Source of the DNA: Asparagopsis taxiformis
Taxonomy: Eukaryota > Rhodophyta > Florideophyceae > Bonnemaisoniales > Bonnemaisoniaceae
DNA length: 43,168 nucleotides
NCBI GenBank assembly: GCA_030407315.1
Contig: JALQPE010000383.1
Span: 1 to 43,168 of the forward strand
Direction: 5' to 3'
The translations under genes and the position numbers were made by a program. This document shows, in pieces, positions 1-10,854 of this stretch (the first letter of the stretch is position 1; every line of letters starts with the position of its first letter). The notes beneath the pieces are model-generated. The model did no database searches and was not told where the DNA came from. It saw only the letters and a program-made list of their open reading frames with translations.

Positions 1-257
1 CTCACTGTTCAGCGAATTCGAATAGAGTACTATTAAAGGAATCCTATTCGATATTGAAATTTTACTGTTCGCTTCAGGTATTAGGAATCGTATACGTAAT
101 ATGAAAAACTCTTGTAACGGTATTATGTGAGTGACTACTCAGTACCAGACTGCCCTCAACTTATGGTTGACCAAACGATTCGTCCTAATCGAAACCATCC
201 ACTGCCTCTGAATCCATTTCCATCTTAGAACACCTTCAGATTCCCAGTTGTCACTTC
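1..257. other. Upstream flank of transposase copy A, no gene seen
   Basis: AT-rich leader before the first ATG of transposase copy A. I see no open frame, hairpin or convincing TATA box. It does not resemble the leader of transposase copy B, so the two units do not share this flank. The left end of unit A may lie outside the window. Confidence 0.5.
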
Positions 258-3200
258 ATGGGAAGACCAAGGAAGCCCCGTTCCGGTCTGCGCCTTCGTT
301 ACAACACTGTTCCGCATCCCCATAACCGATCTAGACGTTCGACGTCCAGAACCGTATCTGATCCTTTTGCACTTCGGCAAGATGACTCGAGACCCTTTCA
401 AGTCGATCGAGTTGCCTCATCCCTTGACTCACTCGCTACTGCACCAGGATCCGAGCCTAGTCTGCGATTACCCTGGAAAGCCCCTCCGAAGTAGTTCCTA
501 CTTCGATGTCTCCCGAAGGCCTACTTCCGCAGGAAGGTAGCATTGCCTTCGCAGACAGCGATGGTATCCAATATATCGTTCCCCTGCTTTGGAAGGTCAT
601 CAAGTTTTAAGTACTGTTGAAGATGAAGTCGTTTCCGTGCCATGCAGCGAGAACGCGACCAGGGGCCTACTCATGACATCGAAACTGATAGAACAGGAGG
701 TTCCGAACATTATCCTGGCCATATTGATGAAGATGATACACATCCAGAATTTAATGATGTGTGTGCTGAAGATGAAGACCTTCTTCTACAAGAAATGACA
801 CAATCGAAGCTTCTCCTCTCGTCCCCTTTCATCGAGGATACCTCGAATCCGCTCAAGGCACGCCAATATATGACGCAATGGACAACTCTGTATGCAGTAG
901 CGAAGTTGACCGGATCCACGAAATGCACTGCCGCAGATCTGAATGAAGATCGCGTTTTGTTCGATTTCGCAAGGAAGGGTTCAACTGAAAAGCACGTTCA
1001 GAAAGGGCTACCTCATTATTCTACGATCACCCGAAAAGTTAGACCATGGCTATTCTTCAACGCCTGGTTGCGTTCGGAAACGGTGTATTTCCCCGTGAAT
1101 GTAGACCGCAGTGCAGCACGTATGGCATCTCAGGCCATTTTGCGAAGAAGCAAGATTGAACAGAACACCGCTGGCCAAACTGCACCAGTACTAATCGTTC
1201 CACCAAGTGAATACGCCCGAGAAGACATATCTACTCCAGAACTGTTCGATCTTGCCTGGCGCCATAACGTAGCCTCCAAGTCATTCGAATCTGATGGGTA
1301 CCAACTATACATGGAAACATATATACGTCGGATCTGGGGAAATTCAGAGAGCGCTTCGTGAAAGGACAAAACCACTCTCTCAGTGCTGAGGAGATGGATG
1401 GTACACCCATCACTGCTTTCGGGGGTGGTACTGTCCAGGTCCGAGTTACCACTGGTCAACAAGCCAACCATCTGGACCCTAGAGCCGCCTCCTGCTTTCA
1501 GAAAATCAATTTCCTCCAACTCAGATTCTTTCGTGGCTTTCACGTCCTCTTCATGGGTGAACAACAGTAAGGCCTCTGATCAGCAGCAGTCCGTTTCTCC
1601 CCACTCCTTCGGGCCTGGTTTGGTACTCCGCAAAAAGTCCTTTGAGCAATTCGCTCGACCTGGAGATCATCTCACACTTTTATCTCCTGCTTCAGGATGT
1701 AACTTTACGTATACTACTGGGCAGCCTTTCATCGTCGGTCTTATAGTCAGCTCTCCGGGTCCCCCGTCTCCATTTCGCAAACTCATGTTCTTCATCAATT
1801 CTGAAGGACTTTACACTAATATCGGTGGCAGTCGTGCGATTAACATTGTCATTTTATTGAGTCAGGGCACGAATACCCTTCCCTGCCATCCGACAAGTAT
1901 CCGTGGTGTTCTCGACTGTGGCACCACATACTATGTCTACCCTTTTCTTTTGTACTGCGATGACTTCAATGAGGCCTCTGGTAAGAGTGGTAGTGCTGGA
2001 GGATGTTATATGATCCCCATGGGGCTGCCCCTGGACTGTCGCCGGAATAGTTCTGCAGTGCGTATTATCGGTGTCACTGGTCCCGGTGTAAGTACAAACC
2101 ATATTCTTCGACATATCTCTCGCGACATAATCCAGGGATGTACGACTGGTTTCCATGACGTAGATCCAGAGGGTAACGATTGCATCATTTTCCTGGACTT
2201 TGTCGGTTTTGTATCAGACTATCCCGCATGTTCCCATGTTCTCGATGTCATGGGACACAATGCAGATTGTCCATGCCACTTGTGTTTCTTCGTCAGAGGA
2301 GGTAAACACGGGAAACATTCACAGTTCGGGTACGACACCAGTCTTCATTCTAGTTCGGATTCTCTATTCCGTACTTCAGAGAGAACTCAGGCAGTTCAGT
2401 CATCACAAAGTACGGTGAGCATCATGAAGTACCTGGGAATGAGGAAAGTGCAAAGCGCTACTGAAACTCAATGCTTCTTATAGAGCAACTGCTCGATGAA
2501 ACTAGGTCTAAAGGCCTCGTTCCATCTGGCACACCCCTTGGTATGGATTCTGTGAGCATCCTGTTGTTCCCGCTATTATTGATTCATACCGTTCCACATT
2601 TATTGGGATCGACCACCTCCTCCAAGGGCTTGCTAAGGATGCCCTGGACAATGCTTTTCGTGCCTGCCTAGTGATGGTAGTAGAAGGATGGCAGAAAGTT
2701 TTATGGTAGATGCCCTTCACGTCCTAGGTCTCACTAACCAGAAGAGGATATATAACTTCACCTCGGGTGAAAACAAATGCAATGGGAATCTCGGACAGAT
2801 TTGCTTTACTTCTAGTCGCAGATCACTGTTTTGGGTTGGCTCTGAGCTTCCAGTCCGGGGAGTCTTCAGAAGGCTCTGGAGCAAGGTCTATCCGAGCTTC
2901 CGAGAAGCAAAGAGAACTTTCCCTAGAACTTGTTCGATTGCTATCCTCAATCGCCGCAGCTACTTATTTTCTACCTCGTGTCGATATTGACGGCATAGAG
3001 TCAGTACAGAGCGCGACCGGACTATCGGCAGCTAAGCGTTTTCGAAAACTGCAACAGCTTTCGAAAGATTATGCAAAACGTGTAGATGACCTGCTCGTAA
3101 CCGTTCCTCCGAGAAAAAGGAGTACGGTACCATCAAAGAAAAGAAAACTGAAAGGAGACGGCTCTGTGGTAATTGACGCCGACCAAAATGAAGTTGAACA

Positions 3201-4271
3201 GAAGACTACGGGATTCAGGGCAAGGAAGCTTTTGGACAATAAGCCAAACTTGCATAGACTCATTGAAGCTTTCGAACACACGGTTCCTCTACTCAACCAT
3301 GCTCGTCAGGTGGCTGAACTTTCCTTCGAAGCAACCCACCAACAGATGAAAAGAGGACTTGACGTTCGGGAGGTGCTGACAGGCAGTTGGATGCAATGAT
3401 GGCTGCACTTGGAAACCACTGGAAGGGAAGGCTCAACCTGGCTCTCAACAATTTTTCAAATGCGCCACCAACTTCTGTTCAGCGAGATATCTCGAAACGA
3501 TTCCTTCTCCGGGTCTTGTTCGGACGCGACCATTGTAAATCGATGGAGGATATCCCAGCAAGCACTCTACATGATCTTCGGCAGGACCCACTTCTCGAAC
3601 ATCTCAGGAAGTCTTCTCTCCCATGCTTCTCATCTCCTTTTTCATATTACTTTTGGTCTCCTGTGCGTTCCATATCAACCCAGCAGGACTTCACCTGTGG
3701 GCACAATTCAGATACTTTACACATTTCTGGAATACTTTGCAAAGGTGCTCGACTTATTTCTATGCACCCTGCTTGCTCCACACCATTCTCTGGTACATCT
3801 AGAGAGTTTTTCAAGTGTCATGAAATAGCTTCCGGGTGTGTTGTACAAGCTTGCTACTCGAATTTGCTAAATTCTAAGATCTTACAGAAGACTTCTTCAC
3901 CCTCCTTCTGGGCTGTAGATACTGTCTTCGAACCGGCTTCGGGACAAGAACACGTCCTACCTCATCTCTCTACGAAGGACAGATCTTCCGGCGGAATTAA
4001 TCCTCTATCTTATGCAATTGTGCATTGTGTTTCCAAGAATAACTCCGATAATTCTAGTTTTACTGTGAATAGGGATTCAGGTTCCTGGTTCCTCCCTCTT
4101 ACATCCGGGGTTCGAAAGGTTGGCTTGCTGCACAACTGCACTCCGTCACTTTGCAAAGTGGACAACAGGAGTGGAAGAGGAGGGATAACGCACGGTGGTC
4201 CTTCTTTCACAGAAGGAGGTTCTTTCTCTTTCATTACCAGAGCGGATGGTTATCCGCCAAGGACAGCGTAG
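258..4271 (+). pseudogene. TNP2-like (CACTA superfamily) transposase, copy A, frameshifted
   Basis: Broken homologue of the intact transposase at 10855-14901, colinear over its whole length. It starts with ATG at 258 and an AT-hook-like N-terminus (MGRPRKPRSG), matching MARPRKSRTG in copy B. The reading frame changes near 500-640, 1350, 1500, 2480-2550, 2690-2770 and 3385, and there are in-frame stops around 494-640. The conserved core is intact in one frame at about 1900-2320: YPFLLYCDDFN, the DYPACSHVLDVMGHN block and the CPCHLC cysteine cluster. In TNP2-type transposases the first acidic pair lies in an equivalent 'DGFN' block and the cysteines follow a 'DfPA' block, which is the basis of the family call. 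The end (GYPPRTA, stop at 4271) matches copy B exactly. By eye the best-aligned stretches are about 75% identical in protein. It is probably inactive unless some frameshifts are sequencing errors. Confidence 0.85.
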
Positions 4272-4527
4272 AAATCTATGAAATTGTGTATTCGGTTTGG
4301 TTCGTCCTGTCAGAATGCTTTCTTGGATTCACTCATTCCTGTTCTACAGATACTACTTTTTGTACTTCTCCAGCCGAATATATGACTTTATTCCTTTCCG
4401 CACTCGTAAACTTGCACCTGTTTGTCGCTAGACTACTTCCCTATCCTTTTCCGACGTATTTATTCCCCAGTCTACCTTCAGCTTCCTTATCCATTTGTTG
4501 AACTACCGTCAACCTGAACCAGCTGTG
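4272..4527. other. 3' flank of transposase copy A
   Basis: Non-coding, pyrimidine-rich. It is recognisably related to 14902-15195 after copy B (both end near a TGAACCAGC word) but much more diverged than the block that follows. Copy B has roughly 50 extra bases just before its hairpin. No poly(A) signal can be assigned with confidence. Confidence 0.45.
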
Positions 4528-4634
4528 CTGCAGTAAAAAGTGATCTACCAAATGCATCTTCCTAGATCACTTCTTACTGCAGTAAAAAATGATCTACCAA
4601 ATGCATCTTCCTAGATCACTTTTTACTGCAGTAA
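4528..4634. repeat. Double hairpin with TTACTGCAGTAA tips, unit A
   Basis: Two hairpins in tandem, about 4528-4582 and 4574-4634, sharing a central TTACTGCAG. Each has arms of the type GCAGTAAAAAGTGATCTA and its complement around a short loop containing ATGCAT. The arms hold the palindromic words CTGCAG and GATC. Unit B has only one hairpin at the equivalent place (15196-15256), so the copy number varies. The high identity between the two units begins here. Confidence 0.85.
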
Positions 4635-4875
4635 CTAGTCATTTTTTTCCAATTTTTCATCATTGGCTCCTTAGCCTGCAATACACGTTTCCGCTCACAA
4701 GCGTGCAGCTATACGCCAGTGTTCTAGTTCATGACGTGTCCATGACGTGTCCATCTCGAGTCCATGCCGTGTCCATGAATCATCGATGATTTGTCTCTGA
4801 TTTGTCAGTACGAAAAGCGCGCGCTTTCTCACTACGCAAGTGAAATACGCGACCTCTGGGCTCACTCTGCAACAG

Positions 4876-4882
4876 TATTTAA
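4876..4882 (+). promoter_or_regulatory. TATA-like box, unit A
   Basis: TATTTAA in the context CAACAGTATTTAAGGCTTG, conserved exactly at 15534-15540 in unit B. It lies upstream of the intron-like modules and points towards the dioxygenase gene, which would give a leader of about 1.8 kb. Position and conservation support a promoter; use is inferred. Confidence 0.45.
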
Positions 4883-5147
4883 GGCTTGCGTCACGCTAAG
4901 CGCTATCGTCATCGCCTGTCGCATGGAGCACACCACCTACGCAGGATGGGGTCGCGGTGTGCAATCGCATCCCTACGGATGTGGTTCCCCCCGCGGCCTC
5001 ATCCTTCGATAAGGTTTTCCAGCTCATTTAGTCTTTTATCCATTCCTCCCACTGTCTTTTTCTGCGGTTCTTCGTTGTTCTTCTGCTAACGTACTTTGCT
5101 GCCTTTCCTACTTTCTGTTTCGTCTTTCTCCAGGGCTACTGTCATTA

Positions 5148-5415
5148 CTACGTTTTCTCACTTCTAATCGAGCTTTTGGCATACCGTTTCTAGCACTAAC
5201 CACTGTGTCATCCACTTCTTTCCATCTCTGTGCCAGCAGAAGTTTCTGGGTTCTCTACAATACGTTTACTAAAGCTCTGGCTGCACTATCAACGGTATGT
5301 TCTCTCGCTTCTAATCATGTTTCTAGCGTTGATGAAGTTACATTCCTAGCACTAACCATTGATTCATCTATTCTTTTCCTTCCAGGTGCCAACAGAAATT
5401 TCTGGCTTCCCCTCA
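5148..5415 (+). other. Two tandem intron-like modules, copy A
   Basis: Two related segments in tandem (about 5148-5256 and 5290-5415). Each has a TTCT(C)nCTTCTAATC start, a CTAGCACTAACC branch-site-like word, a pyrimidine tract, an AG acceptor and a following GAA(A/G)TTTCTGG. The second has a complete set of signals: GTATGT donor at 5295, CACTAACC near 5351 and TTCCAG acceptor ending at 5385, giving a 91-base intron candidate. The first has a good acceptor (CTGTGCCAG ending at 5236) but a poor donor. This suggests a spliced leader or a spliced non-coding transcript. Confidence 0.5.
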
Positions 5416-5778
5416 TCTCTCTTTTCATGCCTATATGTATTTGTAGTTACTTTATGTAGAGCTAGCGTTTTGCCGTTTAGTGTCTACCATGGTAGCGTAG
5501 TTCATAGTTCCTTAGTGCAGTGTACAGATGATCTTCATGTCGTGAAAATTTTGGCGTTAGCTGCCCATTTACCTATTCCATATCCACTACACCATATCGT
5601 AAATCTTGCGTGCCCGCTACTGGCTGCACCCTAGTCTAATTCTTTATCCCTATCCAGATTTCCATTCTTCCTAGATATCGTTTCAGTCAGACCTATCCGT
5701 CCTGCAGTTTCTCCGCAAAAGTGCGATGTGCCGCCCATTCTACCTTTCAGTTTCTACCCAGAGCGCCCACCGGTATAA

Positions 5779-5945
5779 CCACTCTACCCAGTGGACATGG
5801 ACCACGCCCACCCGACGGTACAACACTCTACCCAGTGGACATGGCACGCCCTACCCGACGGTACAACTACTCTACCCAGTGGACATGGACCACGCCCACC
5901 CGACGGTACAACCACTACATCCAGTGGAAGTGAACCGTACCCATT
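5779..5945. repeat. Minisatellite, unit of about 45 bp, copy A
   Basis: Three units (45, 43 and 45 bp) plus a degenerate fourth. The unit contains CTACCCAGTGGACATGG and CCACCCGACGGTACAA. The same repeat in block B (16429-16620) has four units plus a degenerate fifth. It is a variable-number repeat inside an otherwise nearly identical block. Confidence 0.85.
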
Positions 5946-6731
5946 ACAGTGCTCCACGGTGGAATAATTCCAGTGTCACGAGCAGGTGTTATAATAGAAT
6001 ATATCCGGGCTTTACACAGTACTGTAGTTTGGAAACTAACCGCGCTTTGCCTTGGGCCGTACATGCCCAGTCAATGGTCCCTTTCCAGATTATCGTTTGG
6101 CCAGTTCCACAAGTCAGCTTGGTCACGTCCCATGAGCAAAACGTCACCTACTCTGGAATTATTCCAATGAATACAATAATCATACTTTGGTCACCGTCCA
6201 TTCAGCGAGTGCTGCTTACGCCTGGTTTCAGACACCGGACCGTCACGGGTGCCCATTATATTTTATAGTTTATTTCTACGAATCGCTCTGCACCTTCCAC
6301 CACATATCGCAGTCACGGTGCACCCCATATCTAACTATACCCATATACAGTACTGGTTCCATTCCAACAGTCCGTGCCTGCGTGACTTGGCCCGTTCTAG
6401 TCAACCCGCCGTCCTGCTCATATATGGACGTGGTTCATTTCCATCCCTACGTGTCCTTCCGTACATGGTTCAGCCATCACCTCACGGCCACACCATAGTT
6501 CTGCCTGGTTCCTGCCTACTGTAAAACAAAATCGCCGTGCTGGTCTCAGCCCATGATTTTTTAGATTTTTTTCGATGGGCCTTATCCAAACCTTGGGGAT
6601 GGGCGTTCCGCTAAAATATGGTGACTAGTTCTACTGTACAATACGGCATTTTCCATGGAATATTCTCTATTTTTGCTTATGCTGTGCCTCCGTCGACCAC
6701 CAGTGCAGCTCGAGAGCTCACCATCCCTGCC

Positions 6732-9700
6732 ATGTCCCGCACTGGCACCTCGCTTTCGAACTACCTGTTCAGGGAAACGAAACTTCCGATCGCTGACATT
6801 CATGTCACGGAAGAAATATCCCGCGAGGTTGATGTCTCTCATGTTGAAGTGCTGTTCCAGAAGATGGTTCTCGAAGGCTTTCAGACCTCTTCTGTGGGCT
6901 CCATGACTGTGGTAAATCTACCATTTGGGCCCGATGGAACACGCTACTACATAGCGGACGGTCTTCATCGTCGTGGAGCTCTGGTGCGGGCGAAGGAGGA
7001 ACAGGTTGAGCGTTTAGCTTCCGTTGTGGACAACGTTCCTGTCCAGGAAGCCTTGAGCCGGATGGTGCGCCAATGACTATGGAGGATGTCCTTTACCTCA
7101 GTCAGCGGTTGAATGAGCTTGTTCACACTGTTTTGCCAGCCACCATCCGGGATCGTATACATGCTATCATTAGCATATACAATTGCAACCTCAAGTACGC
7201 TCAACCTGGGGATAGGAATCTGGCCAACATGACGGCTTCGCAGCTGTCTAATTGGTTCTTCCAACGTCATTTTTCTGGCATCCTCCGGAAGAGTACCGTG
7301 ACGTCCATCGTCAATGTAGCTATGAATATGCGACGTTCGCCTCGCACGTACGCAGCCTACAAGATGGCTTCCGGGAGGAAGGAGAACGAGGTCGGCATCA
7401 GCCTTCTGGTCCTAAAAGACACAGCATTCACGAAGGCTGAAGACCGTGCTAGTGAATTGATGGTCAAATGCCTTCACTACCGGTCTGTGCTGCTGATGCA
7501 TTCGTTTGGACGTATCCCAGGTCTCCAGCTCCGTACATATCTCAATTACGTTAGAGATTTCTACGAGGTCATCCGTGAACTAGCACCCATGGTTGACCTC
7601 AGTACGGAGCAATTGGCAGACCTGGAAGACCTTGAACCGGATGGAAGGAAATGATCCCGACCTGGAAATCCGTGTTCAAGCGTATGGTTCAGTACGAGGA
7701 GCCGGTGCCGAAGAGAACGGAGAACCAAGATCTTCGTATCGAAGATTTCCGTTCGGTCATCCAGCATCGTTTCAATGTTGCACCGAAGCAACAGACTCCT
7801 CCTCGTACTGAGCCGTTGGACTCTGCTGCGAATACCACTCCCGCCAATGACGTGGTAATGGAGGAGGGTGCGAGGGCTTCAACGAGTGCTCCTCCTGCAC
7901 CTGTCCCTCCGCCAGGATCACCATCGCAAGTGCCTGGCAAGGATCGTTCTCCGACACAGTTCGGAGAAACTATCATCGAGCCTCTCCCTGTCCCCCTTCC
8001 CTCTGAGCCCCTCCCAGAGGATGAAACTGGTCCCTTGGACATTTCTGCTGCTGTTCCACCTGAACAAACGCAGCAGAATGCTCCCGGGTCCTCAGCATCC
8101 CACCACCCCTCCTGCCAAACCCACCACCCCTCCTGCCAATCCTACCACCCCTCCTGCCAAACCCACCACCCCTCCTGCAAACCCACCACCCCTCTCCCCC
8201 AATCCCACCACCCCTTCTCCTCATCCCTCTCCTGCTCAGTCTCCCATGGCTGTCTCAACACCCTCCGCTGCCCGGGCTCCATCTTCTCCCCCCAAGTCTC
8301 CTATGGCTGTGTCACCACCCTCCCCTGCTCCAGTTCCCCCCACTCCTATGGGGGAACAGCAGAACCCCGAAACTGTGGAAGTCTCTGAACCGCTGGGGGG
8401 TGGTGCGGAGTATCCCGTTTCGCGTGCCATTCGCATTCCGGCCGACGAAACTACTCCACGCCCCTTCCCTTCTCTCTTGGACCGCACTGTCGCTTTCCTG
8501 GCTCTGCCGCTGTGCACAAATGCACAGCGTGCAACTCTAAGCCAGTTCACAACCTGTGCGACTATCCCCGCGTCCACCATCTCATCCCCATCAAGTACCT
8601 GAATCAAGGTGAGCGAGACATGGTCTTCGTCTGCTCCCGTCGGTGCTATGATGGTCGTCAACCCAATGACCCCCTTCTTGGACCCCTCCTGCAGGGGTCA
8701 CGTTACAAGAAGCGTGGGATGGGGATGAGTTCAATCCTTTTCGCAAAGGAGGCTCAACGACCGAGTCGGTGGAACAGGACAAGGGTGAAGCGGGTGTCAA
8801 GGACAAGAGGAGCACCGTAGGAGAGAAGACTCCCATATCTCTGGGCAAGGTCAAGAAGCCCTCCAAGAGTACCCGCCGAGGGGAAAAGAGGAAAAGGGAC
8901 GATACCTTTAGTCCGCTTCCGGCCCGGGTTACTCGGTCGAAGACCAGAAGTGCTGCCGTTGCAGAGCAGCTCATCGCTCTTGGCAGCACTTCTTCCCCTC
9001 CTCCCTCCCTTCCGCTTCCTGGTCAAACCCCGCCTTCGGGTGAGAAGGAGCGTGACAATGAAGGTGAGAGTGAGGAGGAGGAAGAAACCCCCACGAAATC
9101 GAAGGTGACTTCGAAGGGGTTTCTGGTCCACCGGTACGAGGACGAACAGCCGAGTCCACCTCCCCACCTCCTCGAGAATACTTCCGTGGCCGAAGCTGAA
9201 TCGTTCGTCCGTTCAGTTTCGAGCCTACTTCATCCTGAACACCGCTCTGGGTTCTACTTGACGGAAGGGGAGGTGGAGGAACTGAGGGAGGATATTGACT
9301 CCATGGCTGGTTCTTCGTCCATCGAGAGGGCTGTGTATTTCGAGCGGGCAAGGGCTAGTATTGATTCTGATGGATATGTTGTCCTGGAGAACATACTAGG
9401 AGCTAAGGAAGTGCGGTCTAGTATCCACGACCTTCTGGCAGCCTTTGCGAAGAAGTTCTCGGAAGACGAGGACGGTGTGTGGATTTCGATTCTGAATTCC
9501 GGTTCTCGAGGTAAGGATGCAGAAGGGGGGCCGTCTCGGCAGCGGTACATGACCCCCTGCAAGGCCGTTGTCGAAGACCTGGACACGCTTGCGTCTGGTC
9601 CAATAGCTCACGATAAGGTCTCTGTGGATGTTCTGCTCGCTATTATAGCAGAAAAGCTCCACTTAGAAGATTCCGTTTCGTCATTGAAGGGATTCAAGGA

Positions 9701-10286
9701 AGGCTCCAAGCTCAGGTTCGGTAGAACAGGTCTTCGGATGCTGCTCACAGGGTCGGGCTGTGATCGTCAGATACCTCATCTGGACTTCACATACCCCGGT
9801 CCACCGCCAGGGGAACCCAACCGATACTACGGTAAACCTGCACCAGATCCTGACTATGCATTCATTGCAACTGGTGCAGTGGGTTCCCCGATTCTGGTAC
9901 GACCTCGCAGCCATACCTTCCTCAACTCCCCACGCAAGGCCTTCCTGGACGTCTGGCCCCACCTCGTTCCCAAGTTGGTCTGGATACCTCCCTTCTCTGT
10001 TTTTGTCTCTCGTGGAGACTTGGAACATGCAGGTCCAGGATGGCAGGACCACGATTTCGTGAAGACCAGGCTTTCCAACACTGGAATGCCGTATGGTCAC
10101 CATATTCGGGTCCACACAATGGCTGCGCGTGTCTCCTCCGAGCTCGTCAACGACCTAGTTTATGCGCCAGGGCTGGGTGACGACCCCAATGCTCTGCCGG
10201 AGCCCTACGATTTCGATCACGACTACGTGTCGGATAGTGATAAGGAAGAGGAAAGTAGTAGCGAAGAGTATATTACAGTTGAATAG
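6732..10286 (+). pseudogene. ParB-like / Cys-rich / 2OG-Fe(II) dioxygenase fusion, frameshifted
   Basis: One colinear gene read in successive frames: 6732-7076, 7073-7654, 7651 to about 8100, about 8100 to 8510, about 8510 to 8720, then to 10286. The ATG at 6732 is preferred because it lies just right of the homogenised block; an in-frame ATG at 6618 lies inside that block. Residues 1-90 form a ParB-like domain (VDVSHVE, then IADGLHRRGA near residue 76). A helical region and a proline-rich linker follow. A Cys-rich domain sits at about 8512-8660 (CTAC, CDYPRVHH, CSRRC), probably zinc-binding. After a basic linker (RGEKRKRDD) comes a 2-oxoglutarate/Fe(II) dioxygenase domain with the metal triad HLD at 9777-9785 and H in GDLEHAGPGW, and an Arg in IRVHT that could bind 2-oxoglutarate. 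Known families of this fold oxidise bases (TET/JBP), proteins or small molecules; which applies is not shown. The last frame alone is open for 505 codons. Confidence 0.75.
8100..8225 (+). repeat. Proline-coding 21-bp tandem repeat
   Basis: About four copies of a 21-bp unit (ACCACCCCTCCTGCCAAACC plus one base) encode a Pro-Thr-rich linker in the dioxygenase fusion. Single-base length differences between units make the reading frame change here. This is a natural slippage site and also a likely assembly-error site. Confidence 0.8.
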
Positions 10287-10854
10287 ATAGCATATTAACT
10301 ATAACATGCTCTAAACTGATATTTCTCTTGTTTCCATGTTCTCCCACATTCCTATAGTCTACTTGTAGTTTGTCAGAATCTCCTTCCGTTGATAGTCCTC
10401 TGCCCTCTCCCCTTCTCGTGCATGGCAAGGTAAAGAATGGTAGTATACTAGTTGCAACCAGTGTGCCTTCGCAAGTCGCGAAGGGCGCTGGACCCCTGGC
10501 GTTGAGGTCCTAAAATTTGGTAATTTTTTTCGCTCCGAAATTACTGCAGTAAAAAGCGATCTAGCAAAGTGCACCAACCTAGATCACTTTTTACTGCAGT
10601 AATTTCGGAGCGAAAAAAATTATCAATTTCAACATCTCCCGTTCCATGAATGATTTCTGTTTATGGGTAGTATAGTCGTATGTTCAACTGAGCAAGGTCA
10701 TAGTTAAACTATTAGACTGTAACGGTCGACTTATTCATGTTCTCCCTTTCTACAGCTTTACATCTTTGTGTTTCGTTTCTATGCTCACTACAGCAAGGCC
10801 TACACGCGGTCCTCACACACATATCAGAGCCTGCATATTGTCTGTCATCGAGAC
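10287..10854. other. Junction between unit A and unit B
   Basis: Non-coding DNA between the end of the unit A dioxygenase gene and the ATG of transposase B. It contains the 102-bp palindrome listed next. I see no further gene. No terminal inverted repeat could be matched to the far end of either unit by eye. Confidence 0.5.
10521..10622. repeat. 102-bp palindrome at the unit junction
   Basis: Arms of 44 bp (10521-10564 and 10579-10622) with one mismatch and a 14-base loop. From the outside in, each arm has a T-run, CGCTCCGAAA, TTACTGCAGTAAAAAG, then GATCTAG. The inner part is the same motif as the hairpins at 4528 and 15196, extended here by 20 bp of stem. It looks like a miniature inverted-repeat element or a terminal structure of the units. 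Confidence 0.9.

Larger units (their letters stand above)
4635..6686 (+). repeat. Homogenised non-coding block, copy A
   Basis: A segment of about 2.05 kb lying between the transposase and dioxygenase genes, repeated at 15257-17379. Identity rises from left to right: several substitutions and small indels per 100 bp before 5700, then only three differences that I can find and no indel between 5949 and 6686. Similarity stops abruptly at 6686 (after CTGTG), where two different coding sequences begin. The block holds a TATA-like box, two intron-like modules and a minisatellite, listed separately. Many short frames are open in it, but none looks like a protein and I do not call a gene. Confidence 0.85.

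Noticed and set aside
5726..6524. Several open frames of 90-220 codons in the non-coding block, nearly identical in both units
   Set aside because: Identity is equally high in all frames and between them, composition is unlike a protein, the frames cross a minisatellite, and the overlapping frames are equally conserved. The conservation is at DNA level.
6732..10286. Bacterial-type operon (ATGA overlaps, ParB)
   Set aside because: The pieces align as one colinear fusion protein, the surroundings are eukaryotic transposons, and no ribosome-binding sites are seen.
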